NCBI GenBank assembly: GCA_002423615.1 | Contig: DIKO01000048.1 | Location: forward strand, 1 to 28,036 | Direction of reading: 5' to 3' | DNA length: 28,036 bases | Source of the DNA: Desulfobacteraceae bacterium UBA5616 | GTDB lineage: Bacteria > Desulfobacterota > Desulfobacteria > Desulfobacterales > UBA5616 | Shown: positions 16,112 to 23,839 of the stretch, piece by piece | Position numbering within the stretch: the stretch's first letter is position 1 | How the letters are laid out: every line of letters starts with the position of its first letter | The notes under the pieces: generated by a model | Databases searched by the model: none | Seen by the model: the letters and a program-made list of their open reading frames with translations, nothing else | What the model was told of the DNA's origin: nothing | Position numbers and translations under genes: made by a program

Positions 16112-17260
16112 CTACTGGAACATTGCAATGAACATACCGGCGGCCGCGGCGGAACCGATAACACCGGCGAGGTTGGGCCCCATGGCATGCATGATCAGCC
16201 AGTTGTCAGGATCGGCCTTTAGCCCTTCGCTGTGCGCGACCCGGGCGGCCATGGGTACGGCGGAGACCCCGGCCGAACCGATAAGCGGATTTATTTTTTC
16301 CTTGAGAAACAGGTTCATGATATGAACCGTCAGGATGCCCCCGAAGGTGCAGATAATGAAGTCAACAAGTCCGAAGCTAAAGATCAGAAGGGGTTTCCAG
16401 TTTAAAAACACGTCGGCCTGCATGGTGGCCCCCACGGAAAGCCCCAGAAAAATGGTGACGATATTCATCAACGCGTTCTGGGCCGTGTCGGAGAGACGCT
16501 TGACGACGCCGGACTCCCGCATGAAATTGCCGAACATGAACATGCCCATCAGCGGGGCCACTGCCGGGATTAAAAGGATAATCAGGATGGTGCCGATCAG
16601 GGGAAAAAGAAGTTTTTCCGTTGCCGAAACATGACGGGTCTGCCGCATTTTGATTTTCCGCTGTTTCTTGCTGGTCATAAGCCGCATGATGGGCGGCTGG
16701 ATCAGGGGCACCATGGCCATGTAGGAATAAGCCGCCAGGGCGTTCGCACCCAGGAGGTGAGGCGCCAGTTTTGCCGTGAGATAAATGGTGGTGGGTCCGT
16801 CGGCGCCGCCGATGATGCCCACGGAGGCTGCTTCCTTCAGGGTGAAACCGAAGAAAAGAACACCGATATAGGTTATGAATACGCCCAGTTGCGCCCCTGC
16901 GCCGATGATCAGGGTTTTGGGGTTGGCGATGAGGGGTCCGAAATCGGTCATGGCCCCCAGCCCCAGGAAGATGACGCAGGGGATGATCTCCCATTCAACG
17001 CCGTATTTGTAAAAAGCCCGGATCAGTTCGGGCGTGCCGTGTTCCGTAAATCCCATCAGGGGGACCAGGGGAAAATTGACCAGAAAAATACCGAATCCGA
17101 TGGGAAGCAGAAGAAGCGGCTCGAAATTCTTGGCAACGGCCAAATAAAGGAAGAAAAATGCGACCAGCAGCATAAAAACTTCCCCGATTTGGAGGTTTGG
17201 AATCCCCGTCTGGGTGATGAGGATGTTTTGAATCAGTTCCCACACATATGCCCAGGACAT
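16112..17260 (-). CDS. mmdB: Na+-translocating decarboxylase, beta (membrane) subunit
   Basis: 382-residue integral membrane subunit that decarboxylates carboxybiotin and exports sodium ions. Motifs of the OadB/GcdB/MmdB family: IGGADGPTTIYLTAKLAP with D154, matching the essential Na+-site aspartate of Klebsiella OadB (D203), and the C-terminal PLIGSAGVSAVPMAARVA with the later MHAMGPNLAGVIGSAAAAG. About ten hydrophobic segments. The ribosome site AAAGGAGA is clear. The three family members look alike; the operon partner decides the substrate. Confidence 0.92.
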   Translation of the reverse strand: MSWAYVWELIQNILITQTGIPNLQIGEVFMLLVAFFFLYLAVAKNFEPLLLLPIGFGIFLVNFPLVPLMGFTEHGTPELIRAFYKYGVEWEIIPCVIFLGLGAMTDFGPLIANPKTLIIGAGAQLGVFITYIGVLFFGFTLKEAASVGIIGGADGPTTIYLTAKLAPHLLGANALAAYSYMAMVPLIQPPIMRLMTSKKQRKIKMRQTRHVSATEKLLFPLIGTILIILLIPAVAPLMGMFMFGNFMRESGVVKRLSDTAQNALMNIVTIFLGLSVGATMQADVFLNWKPLLIFSFGLVDFIICTFGGILTVHIMNLFLKEKINPLIGSAGVSAVPMAARVAHSEGLKADPDNWLIMHAMGPNLAGVIGSAAAAGMFIAMFQ

Positions 17261-17275
17261 TTTACCTTCTCCTTT

Positions 17276-18826
17276 CTATAACGGAATGTTCCCATGTTTT
17301 TTGGGGGGGTTGACATCCCGCTTGTTTTTCAGCATCCTCAGGGCCTGGACCAGTTTGGGCCGGCATTCGGCCGGATCGATCACATCGTCGATGTAGCCCA
17401 TTTCCGCAGACTTGTAGGGGTTGGAAAACTTTTCCCGATATTCGGCGATCAGTCTCTGCCGCTCGGCCTGGGGATCCTTGGCCTTGTCGATCTCGCTTCT
17501 GCTGATGATGTTCACAGCCCCGTCGGCCCCCATGACGGCGATTTCCGCTCCGGGAAAGGCGATGTTGACGTCGCCCCGGATATGCTTGGAACTCATGACG
17601 ATATAAGCGCCGCCGTACGCTTTACGCGTGATGATCGTGATTCTGGGAACCGTGGCTTCGCAGAACGCATAGATCAGCTTGGCCCCGTGCTTGATGATGC
17701 CCCCGTGTTCCTGATGGGTCCCGGGCAGAAAGCCCGGAACATCTTCATAAATAATCAGGGGGATGTTGAAAGCATCGCAGAACCGGACGAACCTGGCGCT
17801 TTTATTGGAAGCGTCGATGTCCAGACATCCGGCCATCACCGCCGGCTGGTTAGCCACGATGCCTACGGGCATGCCGTCGATGCGGCCGAATCCCACCACG
17901 ATGTTCTTTGCCCAGTGTTCGTGGACTTCAAAGAAATAGTTGTCGTCCAGATTGGAGTGGATGATGTCCCTGATGTCGTAGGGCTTGTTCGGGTCCGTGG
18001 GAACCACGTCCCGCAGTTTTTCATCCGTGCGCATGGGGTCGTCCGTGGCAGCCGTCTTCGGCGGGTCCTCCATGTTGTTCTGGGGGAGAAAGCTCAACAA
18101 CTCCCGGATATGCGAGATGCAGGCCTTGTCGTCTTCGGCCATGAAATGGGCTACGCCGCTGACGGCATTGTGGGCCATGGCCCCGCCCAGATCATCCTTG
18201 CTGACCACTTCCCGGGTTACGGACTTGATGACTTCCGGACCGGTGATGAACATGTGGCTGGTTTTATCCACCATGAAGATCCAGTCGGTCATGGCCGGGG
18301 AATACACGGCACCGCCGGCGCAGGGCCCCATGATGGCGGTAATTTGGGGAATCACGCCCGATGCCATGACGTTTAAGAGAAAAATATCCCCGTAACCGGC
18401 CAGGCTGTTGACACCTTCCTGAATACGCGCGCCGCCGGAATCGCAAAGGCCGATCACCGGTGCGCCGACCTTCATGGCCATCTTCATCACCTTGGTGATT
18501 TTTTCCGCATGGGCCAGAGAAAGGGAACCGCCGAAAGCGGTGAAATCCTGCGCAAATACGAAGGCCTGCCTGCCGTTGATGTTGCCGTATCCCGTGACTA
18601 CGCCGTCCCCCAGCACCTTGGTATCGGCCATGTTAAAATCCGTACACCGGTGCATCTTGAAGCGGTCCACTTCCACAAAAGTACCCTTGTCCAGAAGAAG
18701 ATTGATCCGCTCCCTGGCCGTCAGCTTTCCGGATTGATGCTGTTTTTCAATCCGTTTGAGACCGCCTCCCTCCAGGGCCTGCTTGTTTTTTTCTTCCAGC
18801 TGTTCCAACAACGATTTGGTGTCCAT
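17276..18826 (-). CDS. mmdA: Methylmalonyl-CoA decarboxylase, carboxyltransferase (alpha) subunit
   Basis: 516-residue carboxyltransferase moving CO2 from (S)-methylmalonyl-CoA to biotin, leaving propionyl-CoA. The start at 18826 (MDTKSLLEQLEEKNKQAL) is preceded by AGGAGGAGG. The frame is open 309 bases further upstream but that part crosses the promoter and is not coding. Motifs: LCDSGGARIQEGVNSL near 200, GPCAGGAVYSPAMTDWIFM, EDVPGFLPGTHQEHGGIIKH near 395 and ITRKAYGGAYIVMSSKHIRGD. Sequence type and length are of the MmdA/PccB group, shorter than GcdA (about 587). With a soluble biotin carboxylase the same subunit type makes propionyl-CoA carboxylase, but here it sits with beta, gamma and biotin carrier genes, so a sodium-pump decarboxylase is the better reading. 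Confidence 0.9.
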   Translation of the reverse strand: MDTKSLLEQLEEKNKQALEGGGLKRIEKQHQSGKLTARERINLLLDKGTFVEVDRFKMHRCTDFNMADTKVLGDGVVTGYGNINGRQAFVFAQDFTAFGGSLSLAHAEKITKVMKMAMKVGAPVIGLCDSGGARIQEGVNSLAGYGDIFLLNVMASGVIPQITAIMGPCAGGAVYSPAMTDWIFMVDKTSHMFITGPEVIKSVTREVVSKDDLGGAMAHNAVSGVAHFMAEDDKACISHIRELLSFLPQNNMEDPPKTAATDDPMRTDEKLRDVVPTDPNKPYDIRDIIHSNLDDNYFFEVHEHWAKNIVVGFGRIDGMPVGIVANQPAVMAGCLDIDASNKSARFVRFCDAFNIPLIIYEDVPGFLPGTHQEHGGIIKHGAKLIYAFCEATVPRITIITRKAYGGAYIVMSSKHIRGDVNIAFPGAEIAVMGADGAVNIISRSEIDKAKDPQAERQRLIAEYREKFSNPYKSAEMGYIDDVIDPAECRPKLVQALRMLKNKRDVNPPKKHGNIPL

Positions 18827-19046
18827 CCATCCTCCTCCTTTTGCGCAAGGTTTTTTTTGCTTTTCCCTCACTTCCTGCAGTGGTTCATAAAATTGGGCTG
18901 CTCCTTCGTTTACGCCCGCCGAATGGCTCGAACAAATTCCCCCAGGCAGAACGACCGTCTGGTTTTGGGCCGGGTGTACCGTCTTCTTCAAGTCCGTTTT
19001 TACGAGCGCAGATTGTTTTAAAAGAAAACGAAATCCATGTCTGATG

Positions 19047-19067
19047 AAAAAATTGAGCGGTCGCTCA
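19047..19067 (-). promoter_or_regulatory. Palindrome TGAGCG-N2-CGCTCA followed by T6: operator or early attenuator
   Basis: The perfect 6+2+6 palindrome at 19054-19067 covers about +9 to +22 of the predicted mmd transcript and is followed at once by six Ts (minus strand, 19052-19047). The half-site spacing resembles TetR-family operators, while the T-run gives a short terminator shape. Either would let the cell block mmd transcription just after initiation. Confidence 0.4.
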
Positions 19068-19081
19068 GCGATGTCGGTGCC

Positions 19082-19110
19082 AATATATGGGGTGCTTTGT
19101 TGTTTGTCAA
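19082..19110 (-). promoter_or_regulatory. Strong sigma70-type promoter of the mmd operon
   Basis: On the minus strand TTGACA (19110-19105), a 17-bp spacer and TATATT (19087-19082): a perfect -35 box, optimal spacing and a five-of-six -10 box. The expected start is near 19075, giving a leader of about 250 nt before mmdA. Confidence 0.65.
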
Positions 19111-19201
19111 TAAATATTTGTTTCCGCTTTTTCACGATGAGGGGGATATATTGATTCGGTTCTCACCGGTAATTAAAGGATATTTCTGCTCGATCAGTTC
19201 C

Positions 19202-19287
19202 CAATCGCAGGTCGGGTTTCTTACCCGGCATCAACCCGATCCGTTTAGACCTATTTGTCGGGAAAGAATCCCGACCTGTTTCGATTG
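19202..19287. repeat. Long imperfect inverted repeat between mmdA and the purN-like gene
   Basis: Left arm 19202-19227 (CAATCG, then CAGGTCGGGTTTCTT, then ACCCG) matches the reverse complement of 19259-19287 with one substitution in the central 15 bases and a 3-base insertion; the arms flank about 31 bases. The left arm alone can also fold (CGGGT/ACCCG). It could be a MITE-like element or a structured leader. Confidence 0.5.
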
Positions 19288-19303
19288 CGAAAGCCGCAAT
19301 GAT

Positions 19304-19332
19304 TTTACAATCAGCCGATTTCCTGTTATTGA
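19304..19332 (+). promoter_or_regulatory. Weak candidate promoter for the purN-like gene
   Basis: TTTACA (19304-19309), 17-bp spacer, TATTGA (19327-19332), about 50 bases before the ATG. The -10 box is a poor match, so this is tentative. Confidence 0.3.
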
Positions 19333-19383
19333 AAAAAACATAGAATGACCCTTGGGACAAGACCCCTCAAAAGGAGGCGACGG

Positions 19384-20187
19384 ATGGGACGAAAAATTCG
19401 GATCGGCGCGTTGATTTCCGGCGGCGGCACCAATCTTCAGGCGATCATCGATGCCTGTGAATCGGGACGGATCGACGGAGAAATGGCGTTCGTGGGATCG
19501 GACAACCCCATCGCCGGGGGACTTGCCCGGGCCGGGAAACATCATATCCCCGGGGTTGTGGTGAATTACGCGGACATTATTGAACAATACAGGAAAGATC
19601 CCCGGTCCTGCGCCATTCCCGGAGATTTTAACCTTGCTGCGGTCCTTTCAAAACAACATCTTTTTCCTATGAATGCAGACAGGGAAAAATTCGACTTTTT
19701 CTTCAAAACTAGAGCCATGGCCGAGGACCTTCTCATCCAGAAAATGTCGGATCATCAATATGATCTACTGGTCCTGGCCGGTTTCATGCGGGTCCTGACC
19801 CCCTATTTCATCGATCGTGTCAACCACGGCCTTCCCGTCCCGCGGATCATGAACATTCATCCGGCCCTGCTCCCGGCCTTTCCCGGAGAGGACGGCTACG
19901 CCGACACCTTTCGCTACGGATGCAAGGTCGGCGGATGCACCGTTCATTTCATCGACTACGGGGAGGATTCCGGGCCCATCATCGGACAGAAAACATTCCC
20001 CATTCTGGAGGAGGATACCCTGGACACGGTCAAGGAAAAGGGGCTGAAGCTGGAATGGGAACTTTATCCAGAATGTATTCAACTATTTGCAGAAAACCGA
20101 ATAAGGCTCGAACAGGCATCCTTCGACATGGGCAAAGGAAGGGTGTACCGCCGCAACCGGGTCAGGATTCTTCCCGCCGCCTCCTGA
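19384..20187 (+). CDS. purN: Phosphoribosylglycinamide formyltransferase-like protein with insertion
   Basis: Transfers a formyl group from 10-formyltetrahydrofolate to GAR in purine synthesis, if a true PurN. 267 residues; the start at 19384 follows AAGGAGG at 8 nt. The glycine loop ISGGGTNLQAI is at about 11-22. Catalytic residues are N157, H159 (MNIHPALLPAFPG) and D195 (GEDSGPIIGQ), each 51 higher than E. coli N106, H108 and D144, so one insertion of about 51 residues lies between the phosphate-binding part and the active site. It falls around residues 62-115 (from YADIIEQYRKD to LLIQKM). Extra C-terminal residues follow. It converges on tex with 9 bases between stops. No other pur gene is nearby. 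Confidence 0.8.
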   Translation: MGRKIRIGALISGGGTNLQAIIDACESGRIDGEMAFVGSDNPIAGGLARAGKHHIPGVVVNYADIIEQYRKDPRSCAIPGDFNLAAVLSKQHLFPMNADREKFDFFFKTRAMAEDLLIQKMSDHQYDLLVLAGFMRVLTPYFIDRVNHGLPVPRIMNIHPALLPAFPGEDGYADTFRYGCKVGGCTVHFIDYGEDSGPIIGQKTFPILEEDTLDTVKEKGLKLEWELYPECIQLFAENRIRLEQASFDMGKGRVYRRNRVRILPAAS

Positions 20188-20196
20188 GCCCCGGAG

Positions 20197-22464
20197 TCAA
20201 CGCCTCGTCTTTCCCAGGGCCTCGGCAAATGGGTTATTGAAGGGTTTCTTTTCATCAACCTTTTTTTTCGCAGCGGGCTTCGGGGGTCTGCCGGTTTCCC
20301 GGGTTTCCCGATTTTCAGGCCTCTGGGCGTCCGGGGTTGATTTCATGGAAAGGGATATCCGGTTTCTCGTAAGATCCACGTCCACGACCATCACCGTCAC
20401 CTTCTGCTGCACCTTGACCACGTCCGCCGGGTCGGCAACATAGCCGTCGGATAATTGGCTGATGTGGACCAGCCCGTCCTGGTGAACGCCGATATCCACA
20501 AAAGCGCCGAAGCGGGTGACGTTGGTAACGATGCCGGGCAGTTTCATCCCGGGAATCAGATCCTTGATGGCGTTGATGCCCTGTTCGAATTCAAAAACCT
20601 CGAATTTCCGCCGCGGGTCCCGGCCGGGCTTGGCAAGCTCCGCCATGATGTCGTTCAGGGTCGGAAGCCCCACGGCATCGGACACGTAACTGGAAAGTCT
20701 GATCCGTTGGCGCAGGTCCGCCTGTTTGATCAGATCGGCCACCGTACAGTCCAGGTCTCCTGCCATTTTTTCAACCAGCGGATAGCGTTCGGGATGAACG
20801 GCGCTGTTGTCCAGAGGGTTGTCGCTATCCTGGATTCTTAAGAAACCGGCGCATTGTTCAAAGGCCTTGGGGCCCATACGGGGCACACTTTTCAACTCCT
20901 CCCTGGAACTGAAAGGGCCGTTTTCATTTCTGCGGGCCAGAATATTCTTGGCCAGCGCCGGGCCCAATCCGGAAACATAGGTGAGCAGCTGGACGCTCGC
21001 CCGGTTGACGTCCACACCCACGCCGTTGACACAGCTCATCACCACATCGTCCAAGGCCTGCTGGAGGCTGGTCTGGTCTACATCGTGCTGATACTGCCCC
21101 ACGCCGATGGATTTGGGATCGATTTTCACCAGCTCGGCCAGGGGATCCATCAGTCGCCGGGCAATGGAAATTGATCCCCTTACGGTAAGATCAAGATCGG
21201 GAAACTCGTCCCGGGCCGTTTCCGAAGCCGAATAAATCGAGGCTCCGCTTTCATTGACCATCACCGTGACGATGGACGCAGGAAGTCCGATGCCCCTGAT
21301 GAAGGTCTCGGTTTCCCGGCCCGCCGTGCCGTTGCCCACGGCAATGGCTTCGATCCGTTGTTCACGGCACAAGGCCTTTACCGCTTCCCGGGCTTTTCCG
21401 GCGGAGGAATCCCCAGTGTGGGGATAGATGGTTTCATGGTGGAGAAGTTTTCCCTGACGGTCCAGGCACACCACTTTGCAGCCCGTCCTGAAACCCGGAT
21501 CGATGCCCATGACCCGCCTTCCCCCCAGAGGCGGGGCCAGCAGCAGTTGCCTTAGGTTTTCGGCAAACACCCGGATCGCCTCTTCATCGGCCCTTGACTT
21601 GGCGGCCATGCGGATCTCCGTTTCCATGGACCGGGACAGAAGCCGCTTGTAACAATCCCCGGCCGCTGATCTCACCTGTTCGGCATCCTCCCCCCGGCCT
21701 TTCACGACAAGGTTTTCCAGAAGGGCCAGGGCTTCTTCTTCAGGCGGAGCAAGGGTCAGGTTCAGGATATCCTCTTTTTCGCCCCGGCGCATGGCCAGCA
21801 TCCGATGGGAGGGAACGGAAGTCACGGGTTCCCGCCAATCAAAATAATCCTTGTATTTGGCCCCGGAAACTTCCATACCCGGAACCACGGTGCACAGAAT
21901 GATGCTTCTCGCCGAGAAAAACTCGCGCATGCTTGACCGGATTGCCGCGTCCTCATTGATGATTTCGGCGATCATGTCCCTTGCCCCGGCAAGCGCTTCA
22001 TCCACGCTGTTCACCCCTTTTTCAGCATCCACATAGGATTGGGCGGCTCCGAAGGGATCAATTCCCGTTTGTTCAAATATCGCCAGGGCCAGGGGTTCAA
22101 GCCCTTTTTCCCGGGCGATCATGCCTTTCGTCCTTCTTTTCGGCTTGAACGGCAGGTAAATATCTTCCAGAACCGCCAGGGTTTTGGCTCCCGTGACCTG
22201 TTCCTGAAGTTCGTCGGTCAAATGGCCGTTTAGTTCCAGGGATTTTAAAACCGCCAGTTTCCGGTCATCGAGTTCCTTCAACTGGGCCAGCCGGTCCCGG
22301 ATGGCGGTAATGAACGTTTCGTCCAGGCTGCCCGTGGCCTCCTTCCGATACCGTGCGATAAAGGGGACGGATCCCCCTTCCTCCAGAAGGGCGGCCGCGG
22401 CCGTAACCTGTCCGATGGATAAAGAGAGTTCCTCTGCGATCAGCAATATATGGGTTTCGTTCAT
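20197..22464 (-). CDS. tex: Transcription accessory / RNA-binding protein Tex
   Basis: 755-residue Tex protein, a nucleic-acid-binding factor linked to transcription and RNA decay. The ATG at 22464 follows GAGGA. Domain order is standard: helical Tex N-domain about 1-190 (VPFIARYRKEATGSLDE), YqgF/RuvC-like domain about 318-450 (VMGIDPGFRTGCKVVCLD), helix-hairpin-helix repeats about 490-560 (NRASVQLLTYVSGLGPALAKNI), and an S1 RNA-binding domain about 640-712 (MKLPGIVTNVTRFGAFVDIG). A charged, Pro/Lys-rich tail follows the S1 domain. Only 41 bases separate it from the TraB gene upstream, so the two may share a transcript. Confidence 0.93.
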   Translation of the reverse strand: MNETHILLIAEELSLSIGQVTAAAALLEEGGSVPFIARYRKEATGSLDETFITAIRDRLAQLKELDDRKLAVLKSLELNGHLTDELQEQVTGAKTLAVLEDIYLPFKPKRRTKGMIAREKGLEPLALAIFEQTGIDPFGAAQSYVDAEKGVNSVDEALAGARDMIAEIINEDAAIRSSMREFFSARSIILCTVVPGMEVSGAKYKDYFDWREPVTSVPSHRMLAMRRGEKEDILNLTLAPPEEEALALLENLVVKGRGEDAEQVRSAAGDCYKRLLSRSMETEIRMAAKSRADEEAIRVFAENLRQLLLAPPLGGRRVMGIDPGFRTGCKVVCLDRQGKLLHHETIYPHTGDSSAGKAREAVKALCREQRIEAIAVGNGTAGRETETFIRGIGLPASIVTVMVNESGASIYSASETARDEFPDLDLTVRGSISIARRLMDPLAELVKIDPKSIGVGQYQHDVDQTSLQQALDDVVMSCVNGVGVDVNRASVQLLTYVSGLGPALAKNILARRNENGPFSSREELKSVPRMGPKAFEQCAGFLRIQDSDNPLDNSAVHPERYPLVEKMAGDLDCTVADLIKQADLRQRIRLSSYVSDAVGLPTLNDIMAELAKPGRDPRRKFEVFEFEQGINAIKDLIPGMKLPGIVTNVTRFGAFVDIGVHQDGLVHISQLSDGYVADPADVVKVQQKVTVMVVDVDLTRNRISLSMKSTPDAQRPENRETRETGRPPKPAAKKKVDEKKPFNNPFAEALGKTRR

Positions 22465-22505
22465 GTGTCCTCGTTAAGGTGATTCGGATCTGCCGCAATG
22501 TGGGG

Positions 22506-23675
22506 TCATAAGACTTTCAGCATCAGGGGGACAGCCACAAAAACGCCGATGGAAGCGCCGATATTGGTGAACACCACCACCAGGAGGATCTTGGTGATTT
22601 TATTTTTCCAGAACCCCTTGACGGTCATGATATCACCGGCCAGGTTTTCAAAATCACGGACCTTCGGCTTTCGCGCAAAGGCTTCCACAAGACCGGAGAC
22701 CCACCCGGCGGCGATCAGGGGGTGCAGGGTTGTCAAAGGCGCCGCCAGTACGGCGGAGAGGATGGTCAAAGGATGGGCCAGGGCAAGCAAAGCCCCCAAT
22801 CCGCCCAGGATACCCGTCGCCCCCACCCACCAGAGGACCATATCCGTTCCGGCTTTGGCCCCCCCTGCTACAAAACCCGCCGCCATGAGCCCCACGATGA
22901 GTATGGGGATAAGCCATTGCAGATATCCGGACAGTCTCCCCTTTGGGGGAACTTTCTCCAGGGCTGCGGTGTCCTGGTCGAAATTCCATTTCTGCTTAAT
23001 GCCCGGGACATGACCGGCGCCCACAACGGCGACGATTCTTTTCCCCGGCGCCGTCTTTATTTTGTGGGCGAGATAAGCGTCCCGTTCATCGATGAGAATT
23101 TCTCTCAACTCGGGGAGGGATTTGCCGACTTCGGCAAGAAGGGTTTCCAGAACGTCTTCCTGCTTCATTCTTTCGATATCCTCTTCCAGGATATCCTCCA
23201 CTTCCCCCAGGGAAAGCATCAACTGAAAGAGAAGCTTGAGCTTGGACCAAAGTCCCATGGAACGCCACACCCTGGAGAGGGTGATCCGGATATCCCGGTC
23301 CGCCAGATGGATTTGCGCACCCACGGATTCCCCGGTTTCAATGGCCCGGATCATCTCCTCCCCCGGGGTCATGTCCAGTTTTTCGGCAATCCGTTTCTGA
23401 AAGGAGGCGAGAATCAGCTGGGACAGGAGGAACAAGGCTTTTTTATCCCTGATGACCTGAAAAATATCCGTCTCCCGCCATTTTTCCTTATGCCGGATGG
23501 ACTGGTAACGGGAGTCGCAGAGCTCCACGCACACCGTGTCGGGTTTTTCCGCCAGGATCAGGTCCTCGACCTGCAGGGCGCTTTCCCTGGATACATGGGC
23601 CGTCCCCAGAAGGATGATCTGTTTATCTTCATAATCAAGCCGGTGGACCATGTCCGCGTTGTGGGTCTGCGTCAT
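22506..23675 (-). CDS. TraB/PrgY-like membrane protein
   Basis: 389-residue protein of the TraB/PrgY (TIKI-related) family. The N-terminal soluble domain (about 1-245) has the family histidine motifs LLGTAHVS (H27) and VVGAGHVPGI near 215, plus VCVELCDSRYQ, thought to form a metal-dependent protease-like site. The C-terminal part has about four hydrophobic segments (about 255-277, 283-305, 307-330, 365-389). PrgY lowers pheromone activity in Enterococcus; in Gram-negative anaerobes the role is unknown. A second ATG at residue 9 (MVHRLDYED) is an alternative start because the ribosome site is weak. Upstream of tex on the same strand. Confidence 0.85.
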   Translation of the reverse strand: MTQTHNADMVHRLDYEDKQIILLGTAHVSRESALQVEDLILAEKPDTVCVELCDSRYQSIRHKEKWRETDIFQVIRDKKALFLLSQLILASFQKRIAEKLDMTPGEEMIRAIETGESVGAQIHLADRDIRITLSRVWRSMGLWSKLKLLFQLMLSLGEVEDILEEDIERMKQEDVLETLLAEVGKSLPELREILIDERDAYLAHKIKTAPGKRIVAVVGAGHVPGIKQKWNFDQDTAALEKVPPKGRLSGYLQWLIPILIVGLMAAGFVAGGAKAGTDMVLWWVGATGILGGLGALLALAHPLTILSAVLAAPLTTLHPLIAAGWVSGLVEAFARKPKVRDFENLAGDIMTVKGFWKNKITKILLVVVFTNIGASIGVFVAVPLMLKVL

Positions 23676-23765
23676 CTTGAATATATGCCCCTGGTTAAGG
23701 GTTTTTTTGTTTTTTTTTCCATGAGAGTCGAGTATGTACGTCCTTTATCGACGAAGCGCATCAAT

Positions 23766-23771
23766 TATAAT
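23766..23771 (+). promoter_or_regulatory. Perfect -10 box TATAAT ahead of the AAA+/VWA pair
   Basis: Consensus hexamer with no good -35 match at 16-18 bp. Transcription from it would begin near 23778, after the first in-frame ATG at 23777, which argues that translation starts further downstream. Confidence 0.4.
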
Positions 23772-23839
23772 ATTTGATGCCTGAATGCAACATGAAACAA
23801 CCGGGCATGAACCCGTACCCTTTCCGGGAGGCATGGATT

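Larger units (their letters stand above)
18827..19383. other. Long divergent intergenic region between mmdA and purN-like gene
   Basis: 557 bases with no convincing gene. It contains, on the minus strand, a good promoter (19082-19110), a palindrome with T-run (19047-19067) and a leader of about 250 nt for the mmd operon; a long imperfect inverted repeat (19202-19287); and, on the plus strand, a weak promoter before the formyltransferase gene. The leader was inspected for cobalamin-riboswitch elements and none assemble. Confidence 0.5.

Noticed and set aside
17276..18826. Reading the operon as glutaconyl-CoA decarboxylase or oxaloacetate decarboxylase
   Set aside because: The alpha subunit is the 516-residue PccB/MmdA type, not the longer GcdA nor the TIM-barrel OadA; not fully excluded without a tree.
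18827..19075. Cobalamin riboswitch in the mmd leader
   Set aside because: A CCACTG-like stretch and a GGGGAA are present, but the B12 box and other conserved elements are not found in order.
18827..19135. N-terminal extension of mmdA by 103 codons
   Set aside because: It would cross the promoter and T-run, does not resemble any carboxyltransferase, and the downstream ATG has a very strong ribosome site.
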